Shown here in pieces: positions 24,400-36,619 of a stretch of 64,000 bases of DNA (its first letter is position 1; each line of letters begins with the position of its first letter). The notes under the pieces are model-generated. The model was not told the DNA's origin. It ran no database searches and was given only the letters and a program-made list of their open reading frames with translations. The stretch is taken from assembly GCF_937616625.2 (NCBI RefSeq), contig NC_065576.1, positions 35,552,628-35,616,627 of the forward strand, in the 5' to 3' direction. A program made the translations under genes and the position numbers. This DNA comes from Mercurialis annua. Taxonomy: Eukaryota; Streptophyta; Magnoliopsida; Malpighiales; Euphorbiaceae.

Positions 24400-25410
24400 T
24401 TAAAACAGTTTCAAATGCAGTTTCAAATGTAGTTTCAAACGGTTTCAAAACGATTCTAAAATACAATCTTATTATCATTAAAAAAAAGTTTATAGAATGT
24501 TTTCAAACAGTTTGCAAGTGTTTTAAACAGTTTCAAAAAAAAGCTTTAAACAGTTTCCAAAAAACAGCTTCAAACAGTTTACAAAGGTTTCAAACAATTT
24601 ATAAGCGTTTCAAACAGTTTCATAAAACACAATTTGCAACTTTTATCTAAAAACAGTTTAAAAATGTTTAAAACGGTTTACAAAAGTTTCAAAAAGTTTA
24701 AAAAAATATTTTTAAACAACTTACAGAAATTTCAAAAACACTTTAACAAAGGTTTAAACCTAAGTAGCACGGAAACGGGAAACGGAAACGATACGAAACG
24801 GACACGGGAAAACGAAAGTTTTTCAAAATGAAGGACACGAAACGTGGGGGAAACGTGTAAATAACAAAAATTTAGGGATATATTTATAAAAATATTATTT
24901 AAATATTTATGATAATTAACAAAATAATTCAATTTGATGTACTAAATATTTAAAATTTTATAAATATATAAAAAATATAATACAATTAAACACAAATAAG
25001 TATATTTGTTGTATTGTGGGCAATGCGAATGTAAAATTTATGGGTAACTAGTTAGATTTTTTTATTTGTGGGTAATAATTTTAAATTTTTTACAAATTTT
25101 AATTTTTATTATTTACAGAAACGGCTCGAAACGTTTCGTACGGGTGTCCAAGAGTTTCCGGTTTCCGAAACGTTTCCGAAACGGGAAACACAACTTTATC
25201 GAAGTTTTCGTGCTTCTTAGGTTTAAACTAGTTTAAACGCTTTCTAAAAATATTTTCAAACAGTTTCGAAGTAACAGTTACGAACAGTTTACAAAGATTT
25301 TAAACAGTCTAAAATAGTTTCAAACGCAAATGATTTCTAAAATTAATTTAAAAAACGTCTAAAAATCATGTCAAAACATCATTAATAAAAATCATGTCAA
25401 AACAGTTTTA
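24400..25410. repeat. Interspersed GTTTCAAACA-type repeat tract
   Basis: About 24380-24755 and 25240-25400 are full of variants of the decamer-like phrase CAGTTTCAAA/GTTTCAAACA at irregular spacing of about 15-35 bp. The tract is one unit split by the element at 24760-25220. No coding sequence is present. Confidence 0.6.
24760..25220. mobile_element. 461-bp MITE with CTAAG..GCACG ends
   Basis: The ends CTAAGTAGCACGGAAAC and the complement of CGTGCTTCTTAG form a terminal inverted repeat with about two mismatches. The element is flanked on both sides by GTTTAAAC (24752-24759 and 25221-25228), an exact 8-bp duplication that is itself palindromic. An 8-bp duplication fits a hAT-type origin, but the ends are not a standard hAT terminus. 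CG-containing GAAACG phrases crowd both subterminal regions. Confidence 0.8.
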
Positions 25411-25609
25411 TATGAGTGGAGTAAATAATGCTAATAAATTAAATTTAGTGAGAGTACAACTAAAAACAATAGAAAATAAAGTAGAAAAATAAATTTTTAA
25501 AATTGAGATACTAATTACAAATAAATATAAAAAGAGAGTCTTCTGTATAAATTTCTCAAAATAAAAAATGTTGAAATTTGTTTTCTAACGTTTTGGATAT
25601 TAAATTAAA

Positions 25610-25898
25610 GGGTTAAATGCAAATTCATACACCAACTTTGACCTAATTTGCAATTACAACATAAACTTTTAAACTTGGCAATGTCGGTAACCAACTTTCA
25701 TTTCTTGGCAAATTGGTACACCGACCAATCATAAAACGACAAATGGCGGTTTATTACAATGTCCACGTTAGTGTTTTTTGAGTTTGGTGTATCGATTTGC
25801 CAAAAGTGTAAAGTTGGTTACTGACATTGCCAAGTTTCAAAGTTTATGTTGTAATTGCAAATTAGGTCAAAGTTGGTGTATGAATTTGCATTTAACCC
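25610..25898. mobile_element. 289-bp Mutator-type foldback MITE
   Basis: GGGTTAAATGC at the left and its complement at the right begin inverted repeats of nearly 100 bp with few mismatches. An exact 9-bp target duplication TAAATTAAA flanks the element (25601-25609 and 25899-25907). It carries no coding sequence. Confidence 0.9.
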
Positions 25899-26021
25899 TA
25901 AATTAAATCGCTATAAAAATAAAATTATATTGTATGGGTATACGTGGCACAAAATTGATTTGGATTATGGTGGCAGGAAGGAGACTCTTAATCGACAAGA
26001 AAATATATCTCAAAAAAGAAT

Positions 26022-26930
26022 GGCTTAATTACTTAAAAACCCCTACCTTTAATCTTTATTTCGTTTATACCCTGACCTAGAAAAACTGTCACATATACCC
26101 TTGACGTTGTCATTATGTTTCGCCTCTACCCCAAATTTCAAAAAAAAGATGATTTCTTAAAAACAATTAAATTTAAGGGTTATTTTATACCTTTTTCTAT
26201 TAAAAAATGTACAAACTAATACTTCATCTTTAAAAACGTTCAAATAAGTCCTAAAATTAATTAATTTTTTTAATTTAAATAAAATAAATAAATAAAATAA
26301 AATATTTTTATTAAATCCTATTTATAATCGTACTTCTATTTAGAAAACCGCTAATATTATTTTTTTTAATTTTTTTTATTTTTACTGAAATAAGCTCCTT
26401 TCTCCATGGACTTCTCCATCCATGCTCCTTCCTCCATGTGAGGAAGGAGCAGCGTGCTCCTTCCTCATGGAGGAAAGAGCTACGAGCTCCTTCTTGGAAG
26501 GAAGGAGAAGCTCCTCCTCCCATGGGGGAGGAGCTATATTTTTTTAATTTAAAAAAAAAAATTAAAAATAGATTTTAAAATTAAAATACGGTATTATGTT
26601 GAAATTAATTAGTCTGATGTAATAAAATTTACGGTTTTTTATTTTTAACAAATTATTGATAACTAATATAAATTAAATTATTATTATTAGTTGAATTTTT
26701 TAAAGAAGAAGGTGTTTTTGTATAATTAATAACATTGACGTATAATTAGAATATATGCTAAAAATGAAGGATTATTTTAAACTCTTTTTCAAATGAAAAG
26801 AGGTCAATTTAATACCTCGAGGGTAGAGGCGAAATATAATGACAACGTCAAGGGTATATGTGACAGTTTTTCTAGGTCAGGTATAAACGAAATAAAAATT
26901 AAAGGTGAGGTTTTTTTAAGTAATTAAGCC
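26022..26930. mobile_element. 909-bp Mutator-type foldback element next to the P-loop gene
   Basis: GGCTTAATTACTTAAAAAC at the left is inverted at the right, and the arms match for about 110 bp. An exact 9-bp duplication AAAAAGAAT flanks it (26013-26021 and 26931-26939). The centre (26396-26535) is a cluster of overlapping hairpins built on GAAGGAGC and its complement, strikingly GC-rich for this window. The right end lies 79 bp before the next gene's start codon, so the element lies in, or has replaced, that gene's promoter or leader. Confidence 0.9.
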
Positions 26931-27017
26931 AAAAAGAATTGACAAGAAAAGATAATCAAACTCTATTTCTTGCAGACAACAACATACAAACTCATCATCA
27001 AGCAATCAATATAAAAC

Positions 27018-29965
27018 ATGGGTGGCGATGGAGTCTCTGGTTTTCCAATTGTTGATGAAGATTGCTTGGTACTCCAAAATGGCGATCCTCTTCTCAGCAG
27101 GTTTTCTAATCTTATTTGTCTCCTAGAGAAAAATAAAATGAACAAAAAAATTTAATCTTGATTTTATGTTTGATGCTGTTTTTTTCTCGCAAGATTGTGC
27201 ATTTTTTTAGTTTTTTTGTTTATATATTTTGTTGAGTTTGCAATTAAGCAGGAAAGTTGAAGATACAAGTTATGGATTGGTGTTTGGAGAAGTTGAAGAA
27301 GTGGATGGTACAGTTTCTCCATTTTCATTGGAATTTGAAGCTAATAAGAGACAGAGTTGCAAAGCTCTTAAGGAAATGTTGCTGAGCTATGATGAGTTAC
27401 AGGGGAGAGTTCATAGCTTGAATGAGGCTAAGACTAAAATCTTGAGGTATTCAGTATTCATGTGTGGTAGTTTTTAGATTTTTATATGAGAAGTGAAAAT
27501 GTTGGATCATTTTGTATTTTTTCTCTAAATTCTTATGCTGCACAAAATTTTAAAAATAGACCTTTATCCAATCATTGTTTGTGCAGAAGAGTTTTTCTAT
27601 TTACTTGCATAATAATATTCATGTTCTAAATTAGGAAACACTGGCTGAACATTAGTATGGTTTAGTTATGTTACATTTGGTACTTACTGCATTTAGGATT
27701 GTCAAGAGCTTTTGGTGAATCCTTCACGTGCAATTTTAGATCAAATAAAATTGAATGCGTCGATCTTATAGCCTCTATAGATTGCCTATTATGATGGTGC
27801 TGGTTTTGATCAGGCTTGGTTTTTCAATTTTTTGGTAAACCATAGTCATATTATTTTAAGGAAAAGTTACTCCTGAAACTTGTATTGACTTCTATGAGCA
27901 AACAGAATTTGCATAATTATTTGCTGAGTTACCGACCTTGCTTTGGCATAATCAAGTACTGTAATTTCTTTATTTAATACATTGCATCCTTGTGCTGCTT
28001 ATATCTGGTCTGAAGTTATACACCGGGCGGATGGATGGAGAAGGTAGGTGGTATGGAATTAAGTAGCTATAAAGTGCCTAAAACTACTACTCTCTTACTG
28101 GTTGGTCCAAAGGGGTCTGGAAAAAGCAGTCTAGTTAACAGAATATCGAAGGTGTTTGAAGATGATAAGTTTGCACCCGAAAGAGCACAAGTATCATGTA
28201 TGTTATCGGCCATTTCATTGATTATGCTTACTTCAGTTAGGCATTCTCACTGTTGACCTTGTCTGCAGATAACTATTCTGCAGGAGATGGAACCTACTTT
28301 CTTCAGGAGTATAGAGTCCCTAGAGGCTCGGCTTCTTTCTGTCTTTATGACACTCGTGGTTTGTCAGATGACTCTGCTTATAACTCTGAAATGCTTAAAG
28401 ATTGGATGACAAAAGGTGTCTGTCACGGGGAACTAATAATCAGGTCTGAACCTCTTGCTGCTAAGGGTTGTTGCAAATGGAGCCTTTTGCTTCTATTAAT
28501 AACTTTACTACTATTATTTACTTACCAGATCATGCGATAATTCAAGTTTAAGGGAAAGAATGCATTGCAAAGCACGTGGGAATGGTGGTCGATCCAGTGA
28601 GATCAGGATGGTTAACTTTGTAATATATGTTGTTAGCGGGCTTGAAGTTTTGAAATCCATGGACAGTAAAACTGAAGAACATAATGGATATGCACAGATG
28701 ATTGCTACAACTTTCAATTGTCCGTACCTGTCATTTAAAGGTATAAGAAAACTCTTCATCCTTCTGTTTGGCTCAATCTGTTTCATGGAAATCATTTACC
28801 ATGTTTGTAGGATGCCGATTTTAGGAAAATGGACTGACAAAAACATATTTGCGTTGTTCAAGACAGCTTCTTGTTTATAGAATGTCACTTCGCCAAACTA
28901 AAAAAATCCACAAAATAGAAGAAACTTTTGTTGGAATCACAAGTTATCGACAATTTCTTTTATTCTAACTTCAACTTTTTTCGTATTATCACCAACTCTT
29001 TTCTTTGATATTTATTTCTATTTCATGTTGCTTTTGGAATACCAACATAACTAATTTCTTAATTTTTGCTTCCATTGCAACTGGACAACAATATCCACAT
29101 TATGTTTTTTACCTTGTATTACTGGTTTCATGTTCTTTTTTTCACAATCTCTCATATCTTTTCCGTAGTTCTTGGTAACATGATTAACTCTGCCTTTAAG
29201 AGTTATTAATGTCCTAGAATCTCCACTTTCCTTAAAATACAGATGCTAGACCTGTTGTGGTTGTCACACATGGTGATCTACTTTCGCTTCCTGACCGTGC
29301 TCGCGTCCGCATGCAGTTGGGAGAGCTACTCGGTGTTCCACCTACAAAACAAATCTTTGACATTCCAGGTGATACCATCTACCTTTTTAATTCTCTTTTT
29401 ACGGCTGAGAGTTTCTGTTTCTGGTGAATTCTATTAATTACCATTGATGAGCTTAAGGATTTAATCTCAATTTCATGTTTGTAGAAAGCTGTGATCCTTT
29501 GACTGAGTTAACGATCATCGACATGCTGCGTTATTCCCTTGAGCATGCTGATAAAAACTTGGCTCACAAGGACTGGGTTGCAGAAAAGGTCTGGTTCTTA
29601 CCAATGCATTTACAGAAATTGGACTATAGATTCTTCTGATTACCATTGTTTTTGTTTTATTAAGTGAAGTTACTAGTTAGGAAATGCTTAGTTCAATGAC
29701 TATCTGATGAATGACATTTCTCCGCTTTAAAATGACAATTTTATGTCAGCTTATCTGTGGACATTAAAAAGCGTGCTTACTGGTAATAATTTGCGTGCAG
29801 GTTCATAGAAGCAGAAGATCATCTGCATGTGTATATCTAATCATAATCCTTGGAATTGCCATTATATTAATCAACCGACAAGCTGTACGCATTCGTCGTG
29901 CCCCTGAACCAGAACCAGAAGATAGTATAGAATGGCATACTATAAGGCACATATGGTCGGAGTAG
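27018..29965 (+). CDS. P-loop GTPase-like protein with C-terminal membrane anchor
   Basis: Eight coding exons join in phase: 27018-27100, 27252-27446, 28016-28197, 28269-28443, 28529-28740, 29243-29368, 29485-29588 and 29801-29965, giving 413 residues; every intron is GT-AG. Walker A (GPKGSGKSS) lies at residues 123-131. A G3-like DTRG follows at 181-184 and a THGD sequence at 291-294 could serve as the base-recognition motif. A single hydrophobic helix at about 368-383 follows a basic stretch (HRSRR), with an acidic-Pro tail after it, which suggests a tail-anchored membrane protein. It matches the kind of plant protein annotated as P-loop NTPase superfamily, with no known function that I can name. 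The start is chosen as the first ATG of the frame. A possible leader acceptor (TTCTTGCAG) ends at 26975. Confidence 0.85.
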
Positions 29966-30093
29966 AATTAACTGCAGATATCTGGTTTAGTGCATTTCAG
30001 AGAAATGTGAATAGTTTTTGTACATAAGTGACTTTTTATACAATCTACAAAGCCATTGCACATGTATATAACGTTGTAAACAGAGTTTATTTA

Positions 30094-30471
30094 GGCACCG
30101 TTTGGATTGAGGGTTTTTAAAATCCATGGATTTTAGCAAAATCGATGGATTTTAAATCAATGGAATTTAAATACATAGATTTTAAAAATCCATCGTTTGG
30201 ATTGAATATAAAATCAATGGATTTTTAATATTATTTATGGAAAATAATAAATAATATAGCAATCCATCATCTATAAAAAATGGTGGATTTGAACTTTCCC
30301 ACCTAATAGGTGGGAAATCAAAACCCTTAAAAATGATGGATTGTAGAAAATAAGGGAATTTATAAATCCATGGATTCTATTAATTTTTTTTCTAGGCAAA
30401 CGGTAGATTTTGTCCAAATCCATGGATTGTTTAAAATCCATCGTTTAGAATCCATCAATCCAAACGGTGCC
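30094..30471. mobile_element. 378-bp MITE with GGCACCGTTTGG ends
   Basis: GGCACCGTTTGGATTGA at the left is inverted at the right (ATCAATCCAAACGGTGCC). The interior is filled with variants of AAATCCATGGATTT, itself a palindrome, in both arms. The flanks TTA and TAT do not give a clear target duplication, so the superfamily (PIF/Harbinger- or hAT-like) is not settled. It lies just past the 3' end of the P-loop gene. Confidence 0.8.
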
Positions 30472-30963
30472 TATATGCCGCACGCTTGTAAAGAACCACA
30501 TTTCAATCTGTACGAAAAAATGTAGATTATAAGTAGGAAGTTTTAAAATTTCAGAATTCTTTTATGAGTTAAAATGAAAGGCTGACCGACTTTCTTCATC
30601 GATGCTCGATAAGGTATTCAAAGATCAAGAGTTACAATACATTTCTTGCTAACTTGCAAGTCCCAGATTTCAAATGGGGGAAGAGGAATAAGATTTTTGT
30701 GTTCCTTAACTTTCATTTTGACAAAATGGTATAAATTTCTATAAAATAAAGTTACTATAGGGGAGAACTGCATTGATAAAGCAGTAATGAACTAATACAG
30801 AAAGCAAAATAAAACTTCTGGATACAGATCATCGTACCATCTTTATTGTCACCACTCCAACACAAAATCTGGAATCAACAAACCACAACGCATTCCGGGC
30901 ATCCATTAAACAATCCGTAGTAATGAACTTCCGTCATTACACGAATTAAACAATTTGGCATGT

Positions 30964-32882
30964 TTATGATCCTCCAGAAGCTGCAGAATTCGGAATGCTC
31001 TGCAAAAACATGGCCCTTGCTTTAGAATCTGCAGCAAATCGACCAAGTACAGCAAATGTAGCTGTACTACTTCCAAACTTTTCAATACCTCTAGAAATCA
31101 TACAAGTATGGTTAGCCTCCACAACAACCATCACATCTCCACCTAAAACTGATGCAACAGTCTCTGCAATCTGCCTAGTAAGTCTTTCTTGCACTTGGAG
31201 CTTGAAACCATAAAAATGCACAATTGACTGCAGAAGAGATTTTGCAATGAGGCTGAATCCTTCGCCTTGGAAATACCCGATATGCACAACTCCGCAGAAG
31301 GGTAGTAAATGATGCTCACACTGAGACCAAAATGACAGGTTGAGCTCAGAGTGCATCTGGTCCTTATTCTGGCCGACTTCGCAGCCGGCTATAAAAGGAC
31401 TAGTCTTATTGCGCACAAAGCCATTAAGTTTCATCTCTAGATTTGTATTCTGGAAGTTCATCAGCCACTTCAAAAACCGACTAGGAGTTCCCACAAGCTC
31501 TTTCCTTAGCGGGTCTTCTCCCAAAGATGTGAGAATTGATGTCACTGCAGATATCATTCTTGGGTTGGGTGGTCCAATCTTGGACGAAATTTTAGCACTT
31601 GAAGATTGGGACGGACACCAGCATACCTCAGAGCCTTTCACAGGAATTTTATTCATGTCTACACCTCTGAATCTAAGAAGGCTCAAAAAATCACTCCAAT
31701 TATCAGAATTATCATTTTCAAACACACCAGAACCTGAACGGACAAGTGCTTTTACATATTCCTGATGATTGGAGTCGAGTAGGAACGATTCTAAATTTGG
31801 AAAATGGATGTGTGAACACTGGAGAACAACGGCAACACCAGCCGGTTTGATCCCATGATGCAGAGCTAGACAGATCTCATCAGCTAAGCGCTGTGGGTCC
31901 TGGAGTCGTTTTGCAAAGACATCAGCAACTCTGGAGAGCTTGCTTAATCCTACAACCCTCTGGCCAGATGGGACATAACCGACATGGCATTTGAATTGAA
32001 ACGGAAGCAAGCAAGACTCACAATACGAGAACAGGTCGAGATCTCGAACAAGTACAAGCCCTCCAGCTCCTCCAGCATGACCTACTGCATCATTCAAACC
32101 AGCTTCAGGGAATAACGCACCGTGAACAATATCCTCTGCACTCTGTTTATAACCTGAAAAGAGTAACATGCATACTGTGTTACAAGCTCATGTGCAAAGT
32201 TAGGTAATTTACGGATAAAAACGGTATAAGGAAGCAAGTGGCCCTTTAAATGGGAACATTATATGCCCATTTTCTGAGTCTCTAACACAATTTTGAAGTG
32301 GCCCTTTAAATGGGAACATTATATGCCCATTTTCTGAGTCTCTAACACACAATTTTGGAGTGGCCAAGGAGATAAACAAAGACAATAGTCCAAAAAGAAA
32401 ATACAACCATATAAAGACAATTCACATGGCATGAAAAAACACACGCATGGCATCTATTCAAAGCAAAGAACATATCTTTTGCGCCAATTAAGCTGCATTT
32501 AATCAGCATAAAGACACATCAAGATTCTAGCACATCTATACTATTAATTAATCACCAACCAACTAACTATAAATAAGGTTAAGCCCTAGCCCTAAACTCG
32601 ACTACCATATACAGTAAACTAAAGTAGCATATGCATAGCAGATCCTAAACCAAAATGAAAAATGATACCTTTGGTGCCATAAAGAAGAGCCTTGGCAACA
32701 CGAAGTGGGGTCTTCTTAAGACCTTCTCTATGGATATTCTCACCAAGGCCTTGTAATAGAACACTCACAGCATTCTCAATAGCTAAAGTTTCAGTTTGGT
32801 GTTCAAACTCGAGCTCAAGGCAATCAATTTTCATTCCATTCTCAAGTTCCACATTGAAATGCCCCTCATCCAAGGCACCCAT
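30964..32882 (-). CDS. GCH1: GTP cyclohydrolase I, two-domain plant type
   Basis: The enzyme converts GTP to 7,8-dihydroneopterin triphosphate and formate, the first step of pterin and folate synthesis, in the cytosol in plants. Exons 32882-32669 and 32153-30964 join in phase 1 to give 467 residues. Two cyclohydrolase domains lie in tandem, as is known for plants. The C-terminal domain keeps the zinc ligands Cys350 and His353 (in CEHH) and Cys422 (in NHTC). The N-terminal domain has CESC (116-119) where CEHH is expected, so it lacks the His ligand; it has Cys184 in QCSH. In plants both domains are needed for activity because each lacks part of the site. The start MGALDEGHF is the usual plant start; a longer upstream frame is not favoured. 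Decayed relatives lie upstream at 40.25 and 41.3-50.2 kb. Confidence 0.95.
32238..32366. repeat. 60-bp tandem duplication in the cyclohydrolase intron
   Basis: A unit beginning AGTGGCCCTTTAAATGGGAA is repeated exactly 60 bp later (about 32238 and 32298), and a third start of the unit (GGAGTGGCC) appears near 32358. The two full copies are nearly identical, so the duplication is young. It lies inside the single coding-region intron (32154-32668). Confidence 0.85.
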
Positions 32883-33945
32883 CGACCAGACCAACAAATC
32901 CCAGACTATGAGGTAGGTTCCCAGATGCAAAAACAAATAAGGGTGGTATTGAAAAACCAAAACCAAAAACAAAGAATCTAATCTAATACATAAAAGGAAG
33001 CAAAACCCAATAAATAAATCAATGAGGTACCCAGAATCTAAGGAATGAAAAAAAAGAAACCTTTGGGGCGGCCAAATGATATGAAAAAAAAAAGGGAAAA
33101 AGATGAAAACTTTGGAGGCTGAGAAAAAAGGAGGTGGAATAGAAATGTAGGGCAGCCGTTGATTGTTGATTTGTGTGGATCTTTTTAAAGGTTCAGTCCA
33201 TCATCATCATCATCATCATCTTCTGAAATGGTGGGTCCTGTTGCCCATTGCTTGCCACTTGAGATATATTGGTGTTTGTTAAAATGCCACCATCGTCCTG
33301 GCTGCCTATTTCATTTCTATTTGTAGTTTGTTGTTTTGCCCTGCGCACCCTCTCTACCCTTCTTGTATTTTGGGCATATAATCATATTCTATAACACCAC
33401 CCTATCAGCTTTGCAATCTAACTTGAAATCTATGAGATCCAAACCCATTAATTCTTCATCTCCAATTAACTTAAATCTCAATCCAAATCCACTTCAGAAT
33501 ATCCCATTCTAAATACCTTCATTTCATAACATCTTTGAAAATACTCATTTAATCCGTCATGATCTAACCAATATTCGTTCCTGGGCCGCGATGGGGCCGG
33601 GCGAACGGTCTTTTTTTTAAGTCCAAGTGCGGTCGGAATCCGGTTTCCTATCCAATCCGTTACATCCGATGTATGCGAGTTCAGGCCGAAGTTTTTCGGA
33701 CTTACTTGAAAAATTGTATGAAAATGAAAGTTCAAACCCTAATTAAATAGCCTACTATTTTCAGGTTTGGGCTTGGACCAAAATTGGGACGAAAAATTAC
33801 TGTCCAAGCCCAGCCTTAGAGGACAGGCCTGGGAGAATTCAAGTGTATGAACATGTCCTAATAAAATATTAATTTTAACGGTTAATCACTATTGCTCCTA
33901 TGAGTTTACAGCTGAATTAATGTTTCCCTCTTGAGTTTTATTATA
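32883..33945. other. Upstream region of cyclohydrolase gene
   Basis: This should hold the promoter and leader of the minus-strand gene, but no convincing TATA box could be placed. A CAT/ATG microsatellite lies at about 33200-33220. The stretch 33540-33830 is GC-richer with phrases such as GGGCCGCGATGGGGCCGGGC and looks like a dispersed plant repeat. A minus-strand frame at 33478-33735 is not recognised as a gene. Confidence 0.4.
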
Positions 33946-34896
33946 CTAGTTTCGCATTACGTACTACGCACGTGGCTCGTAGTGTAACCCGTCAATTTAT
34001 ATTAATTAAATTCATTATAACTATACCAATGTGTTTATTTATAATCAACATAAAAATTAATTAGAATTTTTATTATAAACAAAATAATATTCAATTTACT
34101 GATTTTAAAATTAATTGACGTTGATAATATATTTCTTTTAATCTATTATATTTTTCAATATATTTTACATATAATTAATATAAATTTAGTTAGAATTTTT
34201 GTTTGTTGTTAAAACTGATGATATTTTTAACTATGATTAGTCTATTATAAGTAATTTAATAAGCAAACTAATTAAGTAATCTTATTCTATTATTAGTATT
34301 ATATATAAAAAAAGTTCATAATTCTCTCGATTTTTTTTATTGAAAAAAAATATAAAATTGCTAACACATTCCAAATTTGTTTGTTTTTTTTTTAAATAAT
34401 TTGCTTTAAAATGATAATATATAAAATTGCTATTAACACGCCCAAGTTTGTTTGCATCCTTAAGAATGAGTATTCTATTATAAGTCATTTACTTAAGTAT
34501 ATTATTATGATATTACTATTACATATACAAAATACCCAATTCTCTCAGTTCCCAACTTCGTAAATACAGTTTATAAAATTGACAACACCACTAATCAGTA
34601 AAATTAATCTATCTCAGGTTGCTATAGCTATGGGAGTTAATTAAGGAAAATGGTAATCAAACATTAAAGAGTTTTTATTCACTTAGAAAAGTTTAGAGTT
34701 TAGATTATTAAGGATGCTATATTATAGGAAAAGTTAATATCGTATTTGGATAAGGAAGTATATTATGAGTTGAATTAGGATTGATTATTAGATTGTATTA
34801 ATATAAAATATTAACACAATTTTTAAGTTATTATTAAGGACATTATTGTAAATATGTCTGTCCCTCCCCCATCCGTGCTTTTATATATAGTATAGA
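33946..34896 (-). mobile_element. Non-autonomous Helitron, 951 bp
   Basis: Read on the minus strand, the 5' end is TCTATACTATATATAAAAGC at 34896 and the 3' end is CTAG at 33946. Before the CTAG, ACTACG and CGTAGT form a stem with a 9-base loop, followed by about 13 bases. The preceding host base is A (34897) and the following host base is T, the standard Helitron A|T insertion site, and there is no target duplication. No Rep/helicase coding sequence is present, so it would depend on another copy. Confidence 0.82.
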
Positions 34897-34897
34897 T

Positions 34898-35965
34898 AAT
34901 TAGTTACCCCTTTAAATTTTGGTTTTCTTTAACTAGCGCTCCTTATGTAAAGGGGATTCCATTAAAACATAAAAGTTAAAAGGGAAATAGTAATTTTCAA
35001 ATGTAAGGGGAAAACAGTATTTTGAATGTAAATTTATGGAGATCATAATAATTTAATTATCCTTAGTTTTAATTGACTTGATTCTAAGTCATGTCTAACT
35101 AGTCGCATACGCAAGTGAGCTGTAGACCGTGTGGCTAAGCTCCGCTCTGAGTTTTCTAAAGGTCCTAGTTTTGACCCGGTTTCTACAGCCAATGTACCGA
35201 CTTGAAAAATGATTTTATCTAGTTATAATAATAACAATAACTAATATCCGCTAACCTCCGCTAACAATATTTCAATTAAAAAAAACTAGTCATATACAAT
35301 CATAAGGGATCATTATAATCTTTTATCTAATAAATTTAAAAATATTAAATTATATCTATTTTATTGATTAATTTATTCTTAATAGTTACAATTAAAATTA
35401 AATTAATTTAAAGTCAAATACTTTTAGTAATAACAACGTTATGATAGAAAAAAATAATTTTGACCAACGAGCTATAACTCAAAACCTTATGTTCTCACCA
35501 TTACCCACCTTAAAACCGATCCTCGTTCAATCAATTAGAAAGGATGTCCAAAACCTTAAAAATCCTCATTTTTTTCATATTGAGAATAAAAGGAAAAAGG
35601 GTCATTTATGATCCTAAAGTTTGAGGGCTTACTTGATCTTAAAATCAAATATTAAGGATATAAATGACCTTTTTTTCAAAATAAAATGTTGAAAATTTAT
35701 TAATATTTATGAAAAACATTTGAAATTTACATAGAAACAGAGTCAGAAGCGTTAGATATAGAATCATATCATTATGATAATCATATTGTACGCAATGTAT
35801 TTAACATTAACGAGCGAATGAGATAAATGCCGTGAAATTTATAAATATTTATAAATAATTAAATAAATTTATAAATGTTTATATTCATCAAATTAGAAGT
35901 ATAATAATTTCTATTTTGGATATCTCTAAAAAAACTATTAAATGAAACGTTGTAAATAAATTAAA
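34898..35965. other. AT-rich intergenic stretch
   Basis: No gene or bounded element could be supported. A GC-richer patch at about 35090-35190 has no recognised content. Confidence 0.5.
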
Positions 35966-36295
35966 GACAAAAAGTACCAAAAAATCCTCGTAGTTTTTAC
36001 TTAATTACAGATCAACCCTTTTATTTTTTGAGTATAATTAAGTCTCTTTATTTTCAAATAGAACAAATAACCCATTTCGTCCAATACCATTAGAAACACT
36101 CGTTAATAGCTGGTGGCATGTCTCTCATAATCATATAGGGAAAAAGTTCAGAAATAAGTTTAATGTTTAATCCAAAAAAACTAAAATAGTTTATTTATTT
36201 GATTTCAAAAATAATAAGAATTTAATTGTGTCCAAAAAATTAAATGACGGATATGGATTTTTAAGGAAAAATCGAAGGTTTTTTTTACTTTTTGC
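35966..36295. mobile_element. Diverged copy of the 23.4-kb nested MITE family
   Basis: Both ends match the element at 23445-23839: 'caaaaagtaccaaaaaatcctcgtag' at the left and 'atcgaaggttttttttactttttgcc' at the right, with similar internal phrases (GAACAAATAACCC, CATGTCTCTCATAATCATA). It is shorter and more diverged. No target duplication was found. Confidence 0.7.
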
Positions 36296-36619
36296 CTAAA
36301 CCACACTAAAAATGTAAATCTATGTTAGGCGAATCAACGACTTTTGGCAACTGCTAGAAGGCAGGGCAAAAACAACAAATGAAGTAGGTGGAAGCTGTAG
36401 GACCCAAAAACTAAATCGGTTTCACCAACCCACCACGGCAAATCAACTTGGACTTAGGAAATTACAAAATAATGATGACATAAATTAAAAAAAATTACAT
36501 TTAACTTAATTATTAATGATAATTAGACTTTTTTAAGTAAAATTTTATAGTCGAGAAAGATTCTCGCTATAATTAGACTTAATAATTAAATGGAAAGTTT
36601 ATATATTTATCTAAAAAAA

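Noticed and set aside
32619..32972. Longer N-terminus for the cyclohydrolase from an upstream ATG near 32972
   Set aside because: MGALDEGHF at 32882 fits the usual plant start, and the extra residues are hydrophobic without family support.
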